A stretch of DNA of 7,184 nucleotides from JAJNPS01 sp031426185 (lineage in GTDB: Bacteria > Pseudomonadota > Alphaproteobacteria > Rhodobacterales > Rhodobacteraceae), in the NCBI GenBank assembly GCA_031426185.1, contig JANPKV010000373.1, positions 1 through 7,184 of the forward strand, in the 5' to 3' direction. Made by a program: the position numbers and the translations under genes. Shown here piece by piece: positions 5,953 to 7,184 of this stretch. Positions within the stretch are counted from its first letter, which is position 1; each line of letters starts with the position of its first letter. The notes beneath the pieces are model-generated. The model was not told where the DNA came from. It ran no database searches and saw nothing but the letters and a program-made list of their open reading frames with translations.

Positions 5953-6360
5953 ATGCTGCATGCCACGACGGTTGCCATTGGCGATGCGGGCGTCATGATC
6001 ATCGGGCCGGCGGGGTCCGGCAAATCTGGATTGGCGCTGCAGCTCATGGCGCTGGGCGCGCGGCTGGTGGCGGATGACCAGACCTGCCTTGTCGCGACCG
6101 ATGCGGCTGTGGTGGCATCCGCCCCCCCGACTCTGCGCGGCATGATCGAGGCGCGCTTTGTCGGCATCCTCGAGGCCCCCGTCCGGGACAGCGTGGCGGT
6201 GCGCCTGGTGGTCGATATGGGCCAGCTTGAGACGACGCGCTTGCCCCCGCGCCGGACCATCGGTGTGAACGGTCGCGTGATTGACCTTGTCTTTGCCCAC
6301 CCCAGTGCCCATTTCCCCGCTGCACTCATGTGTTACGTCGCAGGCGGGCGGCATCAATGA
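5953..6360 (+). CDS. hprK: short HPr kinase/phosphorylase (C-terminal domain only)
   Basis: A 135-aa protein from this start, about half the length of Gram-positive HprK (around 310 aa). It corresponds to the kinase domain alone, as usual for alphaproteobacteria. It should phosphorylate, and possibly dephosphorylate, a serine on HPr of the regulatory PTS. The P-loop is GPAGSGKS (18-25), followed by LVADDQT with the acidic pair. The signature loop reads MIEARFVGILEAP (65 onward), where F69 replaces a glycine common in the family (RGxG). I prefer the ATG at 5953 because GAGG (5944-5947) precedes it by five bases and the protein then opens with the conserved LHAT. A GTG at 5920, one base after the chvG stop, would add 11 residues (146 aa) but has no clear ribosome site; coupling could still use it. 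The stop overlaps the rapZ start (ATGA at 6357-6360). Confidence 0.88.
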   Translation: MLHATTVAIGDAGVMIIGPAGSGKSGLALQLMALGARLVADDQTCLVATDAAVVASAPPTLRGMIEARFVGILEAPVRDSVAVRLVVDMGQLETTRLPPRRTIGVNGRVIDLVFAHPSAHFPAALMCYVAGGRHQ

Positions 6361-7184
6361 CCACCGATATTTCCCCGGCCAAGACCCCCCAGCCCGTTCA
6401 GGACCATCATCTGGTGCTGGTCACGGGTCCCTCCGGTGCGGGCCGGACCACCGCGATCAGGGCGCTGGAGGATCTGGGTTTTGAGGCGATCGACAATCTG
6501 CCCCTGTCGCTGGTGCCGCGCCTTGTCGAAGGGCCATCCCTGGGCCGCCCGATCGCGCTTGGACTGGATGTGCGCAACCGCGACTTCAACTCCGGCGCGC
6601 TGATCGAACTGATCGACCGCCTGACGCGCGATCCGCGCGTGGCGCTGGACGTGGTCTATCTCGACTGCGCGCCGGGCGTTCTGATCCACCGCTATTCCGA
6701 GACCCGCCGCCGCCACCCCATGGCCCCCGACGAGACACCCGCCCAAGGGGTGGAGCGCGAGATCGACCTTTTGTCGGCGATCCGGGTGCGCGCGGACCAC
6801 CTGATCGACACCACGGATCTGAACCAGCACGAGCTTCGCGCCGAGATCGGGCGATGGTTTGATCCCGGACAGGGGCGGCGCATGGCCGTTTCGGTGCAGT
6901 CGTTCAGCTACAAACGCGGGGTGCCGCGGGGGCTCGACATGATTTTCGACTGCCGGTTCCTCAGCAATCCGCATTGGCAGCCGAATCTGCGCGCGCTTGA
7001 CGGACGCGATTCTGCGGTTGCGAACCATCTTCAATCCGACCCGCGCTACGGCGAATTCCACCGCAAGGTGATCGACCTTCTGCTGTTTCTTCTTCCGGCG
7101 CATCTTGCTGAAGGAAAAGCCTATTTGGCCATCGGGTTTGGCTGTACCGGCGGGCAGCATCGGTCAGTTGCAGTTGCAGAAAAT
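6357..7184 (+). CDS. rapZ: RapZ/YvcJ-family P-loop nucleotide-binding protein, 3' end outside window
   Basis: 276 codons are visible; family length near 290-300 means only some 15-30 residues are missing. In E. coli RapZ is an RNase adaptor that controls GlmS through small RNAs; Bacillus YvcJ binds and hydrolyses nucleotides. The role in alphaproteobacteria is less clear. Residues 1-18 are a variable lead, then VTGPSGAGRTTAIRALEDLG gives a Walker A in which R30 stands where Lys is canonical. Next come FEAIDNLPLSLVP, LDVRNRDF, VVYLDCAP and RYSETRRRHPM. The C-terminal RNA-binding-type domain has QSFSYKRGVPRGLDMIFDCRFLSNPHW and ends with IGFGCTGGQHRSVAVAEN at the window edge. The ATG overlaps the hprK stop by four bases. 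In related genomes PTS EIIA and HPr genes usually follow, which would place HprK's substrate in the same operon. Confidence 0.93.
   Translation, partial: MTTDISPAKTPQPVQDHHLVLVTGPSGAGRTTAIRALEDLGFEAIDNLPLSLVPRLVEGPSLGRPIALGLDVRNRDFNSGALIELIDRLTRDPRVALDVVYLDCAPGVLIHRYSETRRRHPMAPDETPAQGVEREIDLLSAIRVRADHLIDTTDLNQHELRAEIGRWFDPGQGRRMAVSVQSFSYKRGVPRGLDMIFDCRFLSNPHWQPNLRALDGRDSAVANHLQSDPRYGEFHRKVIDLLLFLLPAHLAEGKAYLAIGFGCTGGQHRSVAVAEN

Noticed and set aside
6354..7160. Minus-strand open frame (268 codons) opposite rapZ
   Set aside because: It is antisense to rapZ, which has conserved RapZ motifs from end to end.

Overview
The window looks like a stretch of ordinary chromosome from an alphaproteobacterium of the order Rhodobacterales (Roseobacter/Rhodobacter-like). 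The GC-rich codon use, the gene order pckA / chvI-chvG-hprK-rapZ, the short HprK typical of alphaproteobacteria, and a methylsuccinyl-CoA dehydrogenase of the ethylmalonyl-CoA pathway all point the same way. I cannot name a genus. I see no insertion sequence, phage gene, CRISPR array, tRNA or rRNA. The six genes appear intact, apart from the two cut by the window ends.

Layout. From 1 to 1373 on the minus strand is the N-terminal 457 codons of an acyl-CoA dehydrogenase with a long N-terminal extension, best read as methylsuccinyl-CoA dehydrogenase (mcd). Its C-terminus lies beyond the left edge. Behind a 187-bp spacer rich in short inverted repeats, also on the minus strand (1561-3159), is ATP-dependent phosphoenolpyruvate carboxykinase (pckA, 532 aa). 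A 348-bp divergent control region (3160-3507) separates pckA from a tightly packed plus-strand cluster: chvI (response regulator), chvG (sensor kinase), hprK (short HPr kinase/phosphorylase) and rapZ (P-loop/RNase-adaptor family, cut by the right edge). chvI-chvG and hprK-rapZ overlap by ATGA junctions, so this is probably one operon. In related genomes it usually continues into PTS EIIA and HPr genes.

How the genes fit together. Mcd acts in acetyl-CoA assimilation through the ethylmalonyl-CoA pathway, whose products reach oxaloacetate. PckA turns oxaloacetate into PEP for gluconeogenesis. PEP is also the phosphoryl donor of the nitrogen/regulatory PTS, whose HPr is the expected substrate of HprK. 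ChvG-ChvI is an envelope/acid/carbon-responsive two-component system. The window therefore joins C2-carbon assimilation, gluconeogenesis and carbon/envelope signalling; that synthesis is inference.

The least expected structure is non-coding. The pckA-chvI region holds a perfect 11-bp direct repeat with a 21-bp period (3305-3336), a likely regulator site. Just beside it are two perfect 8-bp inverted repeats interleaved in H-type pseudoknot order and followed by T5 (3351-3403). In the proteins, RapZ has Arg in place of the Walker A Lys, and the short HprK has Phe in place of a glycine in its signature loop. I did not find a wholly new system here.
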